49,163 nucleotides of DNA, taken from contig URSO01000008.1 of NCBI GenBank assembly GCA_900550415.1, forward strand, positions 1 through 49,163, written 5' to 3'. Positions 41,548 through 49,163 of this stretch are shown here, one piece after another. The position numbers were made by a program, and so were the translations under genes. The notes under the pieces are model-generated. The model was not told the DNA's origin. It ran no database searches and saw only the letters and a list, made by a program, of their open reading frames with translations. Positions within the stretch are counted from its first letter, which is position 1. Each line of letters starts with the position of its first letter. The DNA comes from an uncultured Collinsella sp. (GTDB lineage Bacteria > Actinomycetota > Coriobacteriia > Coriobacteriales > Coriobacteriaceae).

Positions 41548-42201
41548 CTACTTGTCGTCGGCCGCCGCCTTGGCCTCATTGAGGTAGCTATAGAAGCTGT
41601 ACTTGGAGATGCCAAAGAACTCGCAGGCGCGTTCGCTCGACTTGGAAATGAGGAAGGCGCCGCGACGGTCGAGGTAGCCAATGGCACGAATGCGCTCGTC
41701 TTTGGTCATGAGCGCCGCGGGCTTGCCCACAAACTGCTCGCACTCGTGCAGCAGGTCCTCGAGCAGATCGCCGATGTTCTTGGTAATGGGCTCGGGCTCG
41801 GTGTAGCCCGTGCCGCCGGTGCCGGTAAAGGCGTCGAGCGAACGCTCAAAAGCTTTCATGAGCGTAATGTCAAAGTTAATGCCCAAAATGCCGACGGGCT
41901 TGCCCTCGTCGTTGCGGATAAAGATGGTCGAGGACTTGAGCAGCTTGCCATCGGCGGTTTTGGTGAGGTACGGCTCGCGGTCGTGCACGTCGGCGGTGCC
42001 CTCGTGCATGGATTCAAGCACAATATGGCTGGGGCCGTCACCCAGTTTGCGCCCGCTGACGTGGCCGTTTTCGATCACTACGATGGAGTGGTCCACGTCA
42101 TCGGTCTCCAGATCGTGGACGACGATTTCGCAGTTGGGGCCAAATTGGAGCGCCAGGCCGTGTGCAAGGCGCTTGTAGAACTCAATCTGTGCGGGGGTCA
42201 T
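41548..42201 (-). CDS. YheO/DauR-family transcriptional regulator (second copy)
   Basis: The protein has 217 residues. The YheO PAS-like domain (NCEIVVHDLETDDVDHSIVV, GKPVGILGINFDITLMK) precedes the HTH_22 domain (GAFLISKSSERACEFFGIS, ending YSFYSYLNEAKAA). It is divergent from ygeX and probably controls the ygeX-hyuA block, with two identical palindromes in the shared gap as candidate sites. It is a distant paralogue of the regulator at 25532-26188: the domain order is the same, the sequences clearly differ. Confidence 0.9.
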   Translation of the reverse strand: MTPAQIEFYKRLAHGLALQFGPNCEIVVHDLETDDVDHSIVVIENGHVSGRKLGDGPSHIVLESMHEGTADVHDREPYLTKTADGKLLKSSTIFIRNDEGKPVGILGINFDITLMKAFERSLDAFTGTGGTGYTEPEPITKNIGDLLEDLLHECEQFVGKPAALMTKDERIRAIGYLDRRGAFLISKSSERACEFFGISKYSFYSYLNEAKAAADDK

Positions 42202-42320
42202 GGGTGCCTTCCTAAAAATTAGTTTGGGCTCACTGTGCCATAAACCCCACTTGTTCGCAAATAACGAAAGCGTCGCTGTGTTATGTGACCGTTCGGCGGC
42301 GAAAAGGTACCGATTACGGC

Positions 42321-42335
42321 AACAAACAATTTGTT
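42321..42335. promoter_or_regulatory. palindromic operator candidate 1
   Basis: AACAAA-CAA-TTTGTT is a perfect dyad with a 3-base centre, in the gap between the YheO regulator and ygeX. An identical dyad stands at 42372. Confidence 0.6.
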
Positions 42336-42371
42336 AGGTTTTCCAATCAAAAAGTGTGATAGAACAGTACT

Positions 42372-42386
42372 AACAAACTTTTTGTT
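42372..42386. promoter_or_regulatory. palindromic operator candidate 2
   Basis: AACAAA-CTT-TTTGTT has the same half-sites and spacing as the dyad at 42321-42335; the centres are 51 bases apart, about five helical turns. Likely sites of the divergent YheO-family regulator. Confidence 0.6.
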
Positions 42387-42478
42387 TGGCATCCACATAA
42401 AAGTTCAGTCGCATGAATGGGAATGGGCTGAAACGCGTATGCGGGGGCCGGCAAGAGAGAACTTAAGGAGTTCACCGT

Positions 42479-43693
42479 ATGGCCGATAAGATCCAGTGGG
42501 CGGGCAACACGATGCCCAAGAGCGATGACAAGCACTTGGGAATCATGAGCCTCGACCACGTGAAGAAGGCCCGCGCCTTCCACCAGTCGTTCCCCCAGTA
42601 CACCGTCACTCCGCTTGCCCGCCTGGATGGCCAGGCCGCGCGCCTGGGCCTGTCCAACTTGTGCGTTAAGGACGAGAGCTATCGCTTTGGCCTCAACGCC
42701 TTTAAGGTTCTGGGCGGTTCGTTTGCCATGGCCAACTACATTGCCGACGAGACCGGCAAGGACGTTGCCGAGTGCACCTTCGATTACCTGACCTCCGATC
42801 AGCTTGCCAAGGACTTTGGCCAGGCCACCTTCTTTACCGCCACCGACGGCAACCATGGCCGCGGCGTGGCATGGGCTGCCAACAAGCTGGGCCAGAAGGC
42901 CGTCGTGCACATGCCCAAGGGTTCCACCAAGCCCCGCTTCGATAACATCGCCGCCGAGGGCGCCACGGTGACCATCGAAGAGGTCAACTACGACGAGTGC
43001 GTGCGCATGGCCGCCGCCGAGGCCGATGCCTGCGAGCGCGGCGTCATCGTTCAGGACACCGCCTGGGAGGGCTACGAGAAAATCCCGTCTTGGATCATGG
43101 AGGGCTACGGCACCATGGCTTCCGAGGCTGCCGAGCAGCTGCGCGAGATGGCCATCAACCGCCCAACGCACGTCTTTGTCCAGGCTGGCGTGGGCTCGCT
43201 GGCCGGCGCCGTGGTGGGCTACTTCACCAACCTGTATCCCGATAACCCGCCCACCTTCGTCGTGGTCGAGTGCGCGCCTGCCGCCTGCCTGTACAAGGGC
43301 GCTGTCGCCGGCGACGGCGACCCGCGCATCGTGGACGGCGACATGCCCTCCATCATGGCCGGCCTGTGCTGCGGCGAGCCCAACATCTTGGGCTGGGATA
43401 TCCTGCGCAACCACACCACCGCCTTCGTGTCCTGCCCCGACTGGGTCACCGCTCGCGGCATGCGCACCCTGGGCGCTCCCGAGAAGGGCGACCCGCGCGT
43501 CATCTCCGGCGAGTCCGGCGCTGTGACCACCGGCCTGGTCGAGACCCTCATGCTCGATCCCGAGTACGCCGAGCTCAAGGAGCTCATCGGCCTGGACAAG
43601 ACGAGCTCCGTGCTCTGCTTCTCCACCGAGGGCGACACCGATCCGGATCAGTACCGTCGCATCGTCTGGGAGGGCGAGTACCCGACTTGCTAG
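42479..43693 (+). CDS. ygeX: 2,3-diaminopropionate ammonia-lyase
   Basis: The protein has 404 residues. It is a fold-type II PLP enzyme: RFGLNAFKVLGG carries the Schiff-base Lys76, and TATDGNHGRGVAWAA the substrate/phosphate loop. The C-terminal GESGAVTTGLVE is also conserved. YgeX splits 2,3-diaminopropionate to pyruvate and two ammonia and forms a 2-aminoacrylate intermediate, which RidA (25032) can clear. In the anaerobic urate pathway this is the step that delivers pyruvate. AAGGAG lies 8 bases upstream. A 237-bp spacer with a very large hairpin separates it from ygeY. Confidence 0.95.
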   Translation: MADKIQWAGNTMPKSDDKHLGIMSLDHVKKARAFHQSFPQYTVTPLARLDGQAARLGLSNLCVKDESYRFGLNAFKVLGGSFAMANYIADETGKDVAECTFDYLTSDQLAKDFGQATFFTATDGNHGRGVAWAANKLGQKAVVHMPKGSTKPRFDNIAAEGATVTIEEVNYDECVRMAAAEADACERGVIVQDTAWEGYEKIPSWIMEGYGTMASEAAEQLREMAINRPTHVFVQAGVGSLAGAVVGYFTNLYPDNPPTFVVVECAPAACLYKGAVAGDGDPRIVDGDMPSIMAGLCCGEPNILGWDILRNHTTAFVSCPDWVTARGMRTLGAPEKGDPRVISGESGAVTTGLVETLMLDPEYAELKELIGLDKTSSVLCFSTEGDTDPDQYRRIVWEGEYPTC

Positions 43694-43708
43694 CAGACTG
43701 ACCTGTCC

Positions 43709-43826
43709 GGAGGCAGCCGGAGGACTTTACTCCCTGCTCGGACAGTCCTGCTCGCACGGAGAGCACATTAAGTGCTCTCCGGCTCGTGCGGAACTCGCGA
43801 CGGAGCAAAGTCCTCCGTCCGCCTCC
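43709..43826 (+). promoter_or_regulatory. large nested hairpin in the ygeX-ygeY spacer
   Basis: Nested pairs: GGAGGC (43709-43714) with GCCTCC (43821-43826); CGGAGGACTTTACTCC (43718-43733) with GGAGCAAAGTCCTCCG (43802-43817, one mismatch); GGAGAGCAC (43758-43766) with GTGCTCTCC (43772-43780) around ATTAA. The whole spans 118 bases. It could be a mobile palindromic repeat or an RNA that protects or attenuates the message. Confidence 0.7.
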
Positions 43827-43930
43827 TAAGGTTACTTGCTTGCCGGGTACTCGACCTCACGCTGCTTGGCACAAGTGATCTATCTGAAATATCTACCTGT
43901 AGGTAAACCCTTGTAGAAAGGTTGACTGTT

Positions 43931-45316
43931 ATGACTAAAGAACTCGATTTTGATGCCATTAAGGCTGCTGCGGAGTCTCATCGTGCTGATATGACTCGCT
44001 TCCTGCGCGCCATGATCTCTCACCCCTCTGAGTCCTGCGAGGAGGGTGAGGTTGTCGCCTGCATCAAGGCCGAGATGGAGAGCCTCGGCTATGACGAGGT
44101 CAAGGTCGATGGCTTGGGTAACGTCATGGGCTTTATGGGCGAGGGCGACAAGATCATCGCCATCGACTCTCACATCGACACCGTCGGCATCGGCAACATC
44201 GAGAACTGGGATGCCGATCCCTATGAGGGCTACGAGACCGACGAGATCATCTACGGCCGCGGCGGCTCCGACCAGGAGGGTGGCATGGCTTCTGCTACCT
44301 ATGCTGCCAAGATGATGAAGGACATGGGCCTCATCCCCGAGGGCTACAAGATCATGGTCGTCGGCACCGTCCAGGAAGAGGACTGCGACGGCATGTGCTG
44401 GCAGTACATCTACAACAAGGACGGCATTAAGCCCGAGTTTGTCATTTCCACCGAGCCCACCGACGGCGGCATCTATCGCGGTCACCGCGGCCGCATGGAG
44501 ATCCGCGTCGACGTTCACGGCACCTCCTGCCACGGTTCCGCTCCCGACCGCGGCGACAACGCCATCTACAAGATGGCCGACATCATCGCCGACGTCCGCG
44601 CCCTCAACAACAACGGCTGCGACGAGTCGACCGACATCAAGGGCCTCGTCAAGATGCTCGACCCTAAGTACAACCCCGAGCACTTCGAGGACGCCCGCTT
44701 CCTGGGCCGCGGCACCTGCACCGTCAGCCAGATCTTCTACACCAGCCCCAGCCGCTGCGCTGTCGCTGACTCCTGCGCCATCTCCATCGACCGTCGTATG
44801 ACCGCCGGTGAGACCTGGGAGTCTTGCCTGGACGAGATCCGCAACCTGCCGGCCGCCAAGAAGTACGGCGACGACGTGAAGGTCTCCATGTACATGTACG
44901 ACCGTCCGTCCTGGACCGGCGAGGTTTACGAGACCGAGGCTTACTTCCCCACGTGGATCAACAAGGAGACCGCTCCGCACGTCAAGGCCCTCGTCGACGC
45001 CCACAAGGCCATGTTCGGTGACGAGCGCATCGGCTGCGAGCCCAGCATGGACAAGCGCACCGGTCGTCCGCTGTGCGACAAGTGGACCTTCTCCACGAAC
45101 TGCGTTTCCATCCAGGGCCGCTATGGCATCCCCTGCGTCGGCTTTGGCCCGGGTGCCGAGTCTCAGGCTCACGCTCCCAACGAGGTCACCTACAAGGACG
45201 ACCTGGTCACCGCTGCCGCCATGTATGTGGCTGCCCTGAACCTCTACGATCCGAGCCAGGCCGATGGCGACGCCACCGTGTTCCGCGCCGGTCTGACCAA
45301 CAACAAGATCGATTAG
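43931..45316 (+). CDS. ygeY: M20-family metallohydrolase of the purine/selenium cluster
   Basis: The protein has 461 residues from ATG 43931 (GAAAGG 9 bases upstream; TTG at 43922 is an alternative). Metal-binding positions of the M20 fold are present: IDSHIDTV, GRGGSDQEGG with the bridging Asp, VQEEDCDG with the catalytic Glu pair, and HAPNEV near the C-terminus. E. coli YgeY has about 400 residues, so about 50 residues are extra. It is thought to cut an N-carbamoyl or amide bond in a ring-opened intermediate; the substrate is not proven. Two strong stems follow: one of 12 bp overlaps its stop. Confidence 0.92.
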   Translation: MTKELDFDAIKAAAESHRADMTRFLRAMISHPSESCEEGEVVACIKAEMESLGYDEVKVDGLGNVMGFMGEGDKIIAIDSHIDTVGIGNIENWDADPYEGYETDEIIYGRGGSDQEGGMASATYAAKMMKDMGLIPEGYKIMVVGTVQEEDCDGMCWQYIYNKDGIKPEFVISTEPTDGGIYRGHRGRMEIRVDVHGTSCHGSAPDRGDNAIYKMADIIADVRALNNNGCDESTDIKGLVKMLDPKYNPEHFEDARFLGRGTCTVSQIFYTSPSRCAVADSCAISIDRRMTAGETWESCLDEIRNLPAAKKYGDDVKVSMYMYDRPSWTGEVYETEAYFPTWINKETAPHVKALVDAHKAMFGDERIGCEPSMDKRTGRPLCDKWTFSTNCVSIQGRYGIPCVGFGPGAESQAHAPNEVTYKDDLVTAAAMYVAALNLYDPSQADGDATVFRAGLTNNKID

Positions 45317-45363
45317 TCCCATTCCTCGATCTTGTTGAGCCGGGGACAGCTCGTGTCCCCGGC
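45301..45363 (+). promoter_or_regulatory. two perfect hairpins at the end of ygeY
   Basis: CAACAAGATCGA (45301-45312) pairs with TCGATCTTGTTG (45326-45337), enclosing the ygeY stop codon. GCCGGGGACA (45339-45348) pairs with TGTCCCCGGC (45354-45363). No U-tract follows. The spacer to ygeW is 201 bp. Confidence 0.65.
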
Positions 45364-45517
45364 ACCCCCTGTTGACTTGGGGCCCGCGGTCGTTATCTCC
45401 CATGCTTCCTCAACGGTAGCGGGTCCTCGTCATAGTGCTCTGCATGTTCTAGCCACACGCGCATGCCGGAGCACATCTACTCATTGCAATCGTTTCATCT
45501 TTGGAAAGGATATTTAC

Positions 45518-46720
45518 ATGGACGCCAAGTTTACCGAGCTCGTCGAGCAGCTGAACGGCCTCGATTTTAAGGGCATGTACGGCAGCGACTTCCTGCACAC
45601 CTGGGACAAGACCACCGATGAGCTCAAGGCGCTCTACATCGTCGCCGACGCCCTGCGCGAGCTGCGCGAGAACAACGTTTCGTCCAAGATCTTCGATTCG
45701 GGTCTGGCCGTCTCCCTGTTCCGTGACAACTCCACCCGTACGCGCTTCTCCTTCTCTAAGGCAGCCAACCTGCTCGGTCTTGAGCTGCAGGACCTGGACG
45801 AGAAGAAGTCCCAGATCGCTCACGGCGAGACCGTCCGCGAGACCGCTACCATGATCTCCTTCATGGCCGACGTCATCGGCATCCGCGACGACATGTACAT
45901 CGGCAAGGGCGACGCCTACATGGCCGAGGTCTCCGAGTCTGTCCAGCAGGCCTACGAGGACGGCGTTCTGGATCACCGTCCCACGCTCATCTCCTTGCAG
46001 TCCGACTCCGATCACCCCACGCAGTCCTCTGCCGACATGCTCTACCTCATCAACGAGTTTGGCGGCCTCGAGAACCTCAAGGGCAAGAAGGTTGCCGTCA
46101 CCTGGGCCTACTCGCCCTCTTACGGCAAGCCGCTGTCCTGTCCGCAGTCGCTGATCAGCCTGCTGCCCCGTTTTGGCATGGACGTCACTTTGGCCCACCC
46201 CGAGGGCTACGACCTCATGCCCGAGGTCGTCGAGCGCGCCAAGGGCTACGCCGCCGAGTCCGGCACCACCTTTAAGCAGGTCAACACCATGGCCGAGGCC
46301 TTCGAGGGCGCCGACATCGTGATCCCGAAGAGCTGGGCTCCGTTTGCCGCCATGGAGAAGCGCACCAACCTGTACGCCGAGGGCGACGACGCCGGCATCG
46401 CTGCACTCGAGAAGGAGCTGCTCGCTCAGAACGCTACGCATCAGGATTGGTGCTCCACGACCGAGCTCATGGAGAAGACCGCCAACGGCCAGGACACCAT
46501 CTTTATGCATCCGCTGCCCGCCGACATCTCTGGTGTCTCTTGCGAGCACGGCGAGGTCAACGCCGACGTCTTCGACATGCACCGCGTGGGCATGTACAAG
46601 GAGGCCAGCTACAAGCCGTACGCCATCGCAGCCATGATGTTCCTGCAGAAGGTTGCCGATCCCGCCGCTACCCTCAAGGCCCTCGACGAGTGCAACACCG
46701 CCCGTTGGTTCCAGGCCTAA
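45518..46720 (+). CDS. ygeW: YgeW-type carbamoyltransferase
   Basis: The protein has 400 residues from ATG 45518 (GGAAAGGA upstream). The carbamoyl-phosphate motif is DNSTRTRFSF (Ser72-Arg76), and HPLPADISGVSC is the second motif, in a knotted aspartate/ornithine transcarbamylase fold. In the urate pathway it is thought to release carbamoyl phosphate from a carbamoylated intermediate (or make the reverse reaction). Carbamate kinase (yqeA), which would turn this into ATP, is not within the window. A clear terminator follows. Confidence 0.94.
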   Translation: MDAKFTELVEQLNGLDFKGMYGSDFLHTWDKTTDELKALYIVADALRELRENNVSSKIFDSGLAVSLFRDNSTRTRFSFSKAANLLGLELQDLDEKKSQIAHGETVRETATMISFMADVIGIRDDMYIGKGDAYMAEVSESVQQAYEDGVLDHRPTLISLQSDSDHPTQSSADMLYLINEFGGLENLKGKKVAVTWAYSPSYGKPLSCPQSLISLLPRFGMDVTLAHPEGYDLMPEVVERAKGYAAESGTTFKQVNTMAEAFEGADIVIPKSWAPFAAMEKRTNLYAEGDDAGIAALEKELLAQNATHQDWCSTTELMEKTANGQDTIFMHPLPADISGVSCEHGEVNADVFDMHRVGMYKEASYKPYAIAAMMFLQKVADPAATLKALDECNTARWFQA

Positions 46721-46743
46721 AGCTGGGTTGAGGTAAGCCATGT

Positions 46744-46782
46744 AAAGGGGGCGCTCTGCCAACCGGCGGGGTGCCCCTTTTT
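46744..46782 (+). terminator. terminator after ygeW
   Basis: AAAGGGGGC (46744-46752) pairs with GCCCCTTT (46773-46780), followed by further T. It ends ygeX-ygeY-ygeW; the next two genes may have their own start or rely on read-through. Confidence 0.8.
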
Positions 46783-46870
46783 GCATCGTGGGCGTGCGGG
46801 ATAAGCGCTTTCGATGCAGATGCCCCGCGGCGCGAGTTATGGGTACGATGGTTTCAGGGGAGGTATCGCC

Positions 46871-47485
46871 ATGAAACTTGGTTGCGTCATTATGGCTTCG
46901 GGCGAGGGTAAGCGGTTTGGCTCCAACAAGATGCTTGCCGATATCTATGGCGAGCCGCTGATTGCCCGGACCATCGATTCGGTTCCCCGGGGCTTTGACG
47001 TCGTGGTTTCGACGCGTTGGCCCGAGGTCGCCCAGATTTGCGAGGACAAGCATTGCCCGTGCGTGCTGCACGATGGCAAACTGCGCAGCGAAAGCGTCCG
47101 TGCGGGCCTTTCGTGGGGAGTCGAACGCAACTGGAAAGGCTGCCTCTTTTTGCCGGGCGACCAGCCGCTTGTGAGTTCGGATTCTTTTGAGGGTATGGTT
47201 CGTGCGTTTGACGAGCGTGGCCGCAAGCATCCGGTGCGTCTTGCGTGCAACGGCGAGCCTTCGAGCCCGGTGCTCTTTCCGGCGGAATTGTTCGATGCAC
47301 TTATGTGTCTTGAGGGCAAGGACGGCGGCGGTTCGATCCTTAAGGACCGTACCGACGTGGTGCTGGTCGAGGCACGTGCTTACGAGCTGTGGGACGTCGA
47401 TACCGCCAAGGGACAGCGACGCATAACGGAGCATATCGCCGCCTGCTCGTATTTTGATCGCGTGGCCAACTGCATCAACCAATAA
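46871..47485 (+). CDS. mocA: MocA-like molybdenum cofactor cytidylyltransferase
   Basis: The protein has 204 residues from ATG 46871 (GGGGAGG 7 bases upstream). The NTP-transferase loop ASGEGKRFGSNKM is at 9-21, and LFLPGDQPLV provides the metal-binding Asp. MocA joins molybdopterin to CMP, giving the cofactor form used by xanthine dehydrogenase-type enzymes, so it serves XdhD. The stop overlaps the ribosome binding site of hyuA (TAAGGAG), so both are coupled. Confidence 0.88.
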   Translation: MKLGCVIMASGEGKRFGSNKMLADIYGEPLIARTIDSVPRGFDVVVSTRWPEVAQICEDKHCPCVLHDGKLRSESVRAGLSWGVERNWKGCLFLPGDQPLVSSDSFEGMVRAFDERGRKHPVRLACNGEPSSPVLFPAELFDALMCLEGKDGGGSILKDRTDVVLVEARAYELWDVDTAKGQRRITEHIAACSYFDRVANCINQ

Positions 47486-47494
47486 GGAGCAATT

Positions 47495-48862
47495 ATGATC
47501 ATCATCAAAAACGGTGCGCTCGTGACGCCCCAGGGGCTTCGCCGCGCCGATCTTGCCATGGATGGCGATAAGATCGTGCGGATCGCCGCGGCGATTGAGC
47601 CGGGCGCCGACGATACTGTCGAGGATGCCGCGGGCTGCTGGGTGTTTCCCGGCTTTATCGATGGCCACACGCACATGCAGTGCTGGACCGGCATGGATTG
47701 GACGGCCGATAGCTTTGAGACCGGCACGCGCGCGGCTGCCTGCGGCGGCACGACGACCATTGTGGATTACGCCACGGCCGATCGCGGCGTGACCATGCCT
47801 GATGCCTTGGCCGAGTGGCATCGCCGCGCCGACGGAACCTGCACGGCCAACTACGCCTTTCATATGGCGCTCGCCGAGTGGAACGAGCGCAACCGCGCCG
47901 ATCTCTCGGCCATGCGCGAAGCGGGCGTATCGTCGTTCAAGACCTACTTTGCCTACGATCATTTGCGCCTGGACGATGCCGAGACGCTCGAGGTGCTCGA
48001 GGAGCTCAAGCGTGTTGGCGGTATCCTGTGCGTGCATTGCGAGAACGGCACGCTGGTGAATGAGCTGCAGAAGCGCGTGTTTGAGCAGGGTATCCACGGG
48101 CCCGAGGGCCATGCGCTCAGCCGTCCGGATGTGTGCGAGGCCGAGGCAATGAGCCGTCTGCTGTATCTGGCGCACCTGGCCGGCGACGCGCCGGTTAACG
48201 TGGTGCACCTTTCGACCAAGCTGGGGCTCGAGGCCATTCGCGCTGCCAAGGCGCGCGGGCAGAAGAATATTTATGTCGAGACCTGTCCTCAGTATCTGAT
48301 GCTCGACGATACTTGCTACTTGGAGCAGGGCGAGGACGGCTTTGCGGGTGCCAAGTATGTGATGAGCCCGCCGCTGCGCCATGCCGGCGACCGTGCGGCC
48401 CTGCGCGAGGCGATTGTGGCCGGCGAGATCGATACGATTGCGACCGACCACTGCAGCTTTAATCTGCACGGGCAAAAGGACCGCGGGCGCGACGACTTCC
48501 GCGCGATTCCCAACGGCGGGCCCGGTGTGGAGCATCGCCCCGTCGCGATCGCTACGAGCTTTGAGGGTCAGCTGGGTCCCGAGGATCTGTGCCACTTGAT
48601 GAGCGAGAACCCGGCGCGCGTCTTTGGCATGTATCCGCGCAAGGGCTGTCTTGCCGAGGGCTCCGATGCCGACGTGTGCGTGTGGGATCCCAAGGCGCGC
48701 TGGACGATCAGCGCCGCGACGCAGCATCAGGCTGTGGACTACACGCCACTCGAGGGTTTTGAAGCACATGGCCGCGCCAAGGCCGTGTTTGTGAACGGCG
48801 TGCTGGCCGCGCGCGACGGCGAGCCCACCGGAGCCCAGCCCGGTCGCTACGTGCCCCGCTAA
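47495..48862 (+). CDS. hyuA: D-hydantoinase/dihydropyrimidinase-type amidohydrolase
   Basis: The protein has 455 residues. It holds the full two-metal set: GHTHM (His58, His60), carboxylated Lys149 in SSFKTYF, His181 in CVHCENG, His238 in VVHLST and Asp318 in ATDHCSF. Such enzymes open cyclic diamides such as hydantoin or dihydropyrimidine. In the anaerobic urate route it is expected to open a five-membered ring intermediate. AAGGAG lies 6 bases upstream. It converges with yqeC, whose stop is only 5 bases away. Confidence 0.93.
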   Translation: MIIIKNGALVTPQGLRRADLAMDGDKIVRIAAAIEPGADDTVEDAAGCWVFPGFIDGHTHMQCWTGMDWTADSFETGTRAAACGGTTTIVDYATADRGVTMPDALAEWHRRADGTCTANYAFHMALAEWNERNRADLSAMREAGVSSFKTYFAYDHLRLDDAETLEVLEELKRVGGILCVHCENGTLVNELQKRVFEQGIHGPEGHALSRPDVCEAEAMSRLLYLAHLAGDAPVNVVHLSTKLGLEAIRAAKARGQKNIYVETCPQYLMLDDTCYLEQGEDGFAGAKYVMSPPLRHAGDRAALREAIVAGEIDTIATDHCSFNLHGQKDRGRDDFRAIPNGGPGVEHRPVAIATSFEGQLGPEDLCHLMSENPARVFGMYPRKGCLAEGSDADVCVWDPKARWTISAATQHQAVDYTPLEGFEAHGRAKAVFVNGVLAARDGEPTGAQPGRYVPR

Positions 48863-48867
48863 TAGGG

Positions 48868-49163
48868 CTACTCCTGGAGGCTGGTGGCGACGATGGGGCG
48901 GTCGAGAGCTGCCTCGAAGCGGTCGGCCATCGTGGGGTCGGCAAGTGTGTCGACTTGGTTGAGCATGACGCGTGCGGTGCTGAGCTTCAGCGCCTGCATC
49001 TCGGCATTGAGCACCTGGGCGACGCGCTCGGGCGTGGCGATGTCGGTGAGCTCGCAGCCGCAACGTTCGCAAAAGAGCTCGGGGCGGTGGACGGCTTCGT
49101 TGATGGGCTTGCCGAGCCCCGAGGCGCCGACGACCCAGACAACGTTTGCCGTGGCGGCGGGAA
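48868..49163 (-). CDS. yqeC: YqeC-type selenium-dependent hydroxylase accessory protein, C-terminal part
   Basis: The frame enters from the right edge and ends at the stop at 48868 (98 codons visible). NVVWVVGASGLGKPINEAVH, RPELFC and VMLNQVD (a guanine-binding NxxD-like segment) match the C-terminal half of YqeC. YqeC genes always accompany selenium-dependent molybdenum hydroxylases and are thought to act in their maturation. Presence here supports the reading of XdhD as such an enzyme. The start and P-loop lie outside the window. Confidence 0.8.
   Translation of the reverse strand, partial: PAATANVVWVVGASGLGKPINEAVHRPELFCERCGCELTDIATPERVAQVLNAEMQALKLSTARVMLNQVDTLADPTMADRFEAALDRPIVATSLQE

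Noticed and set aside
45332..45517. 62-codon N-terminal extension of YgeW
   Set aside because: It crosses strong hairpins, lacks a ribosome binding site, and the ATG at 45518 gives the normal family length.
45449..49072. 1207-codon open frame on the minus strand
   Set aside because: It is the antisense shadow of ygeW, mocA and hyuA in GC-rich DNA; the sense frames carry clear families.

Overview
The window looks like a chromosomal segment of a high-GC gut actinobacterium of the class Coriobacteriia, most probably Collinsella or a close relative. This is an inference from base composition, the style of the ribosomal proteins and the anaerobic purine-degradation gene set; no 16S gene is present to prove it. 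No tRNA, rRNA or CRISPR array was seen.

Layout. 1-429 is the 5' part of an unidentified gene that runs off the left edge. 430-1322 is a repeat-rich non-coding stretch. A cation diffusion facilitator and a histidine-phosphatase follow (1.3-3.2 kb). 3.6-9.4 kb is a ribosomal protein cluster, rplC-rplD-rplW-rplB-rpsS-rplV-rpsC-rplP-rpmC-rpsQ-rplN-rplX. It lacks rpsJ at its head and stops after rplX, where debris begins: an IS3-family orfB fragment joined to the 3' end of an mtnN gene. 11.1-18.6 kb is a GC-rich sugar block: a LevR-like regulator, mannose/fructose-family PTS subunits IIB-IIC-IID-IIA, a GH172 (DUF2961) glycosidase and a ROK fructokinase-like kinase. It reads as a system that imports and splits a small fructose- or arabinofuranose-containing sugar.

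18.7-19.6 kb is a scar: the first codons of an IS200-type tnpA with its hairpin leader, fused to the tail of a DegV-family gene, then tandem repeats. An oxidoreductase-DeoR pair, an RluA-family pseudouridine synthase, a large U32 peptidase and RidA follow (19.6-25.4 kb).

25.5-49.2 kb is dominated by the anaerobic purine/urate degradation genes also known from E. coli (ygf/yge/yqe/ssnA): a YheO-family regulator, uacT-like permease, ssnA, ygfK, a polyferredoxin and a fused Mo/Fe-S hydroxylase (xdhD), then after a 6-kb interruption a second YheO-family regulator, ygeX, ygeY, ygeW, a mocA-like cytidylyltransferase, hyuA, and the end of yqeC. The presumed logic is import of purine, hydroxylation and reduction by XdhD/YgfK with ferredoxin as carrier, ring opening by SsnA/HyuA/YgeY, carbamoyl transfer by YgeW, and final cleavage of 2,3-diaminopropionate to pyruvate and ammonia by YgeX. 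MocA and YqeC mature the molybdenum (selenium) cofactor.

The interruption (36-41.4 kb) is accessory DNA: a low-GC three-gene set (XRE regulator with hydrophobic tail, membrane-anchored protein, small acidic protein), two genes of unknown function, and an AAA ATPase/DUF4143 gene preceded by four copies of a motif spaced exactly 33 bp apart. Strong hairpins without a U-tract sit in most spacers between the purine genes.
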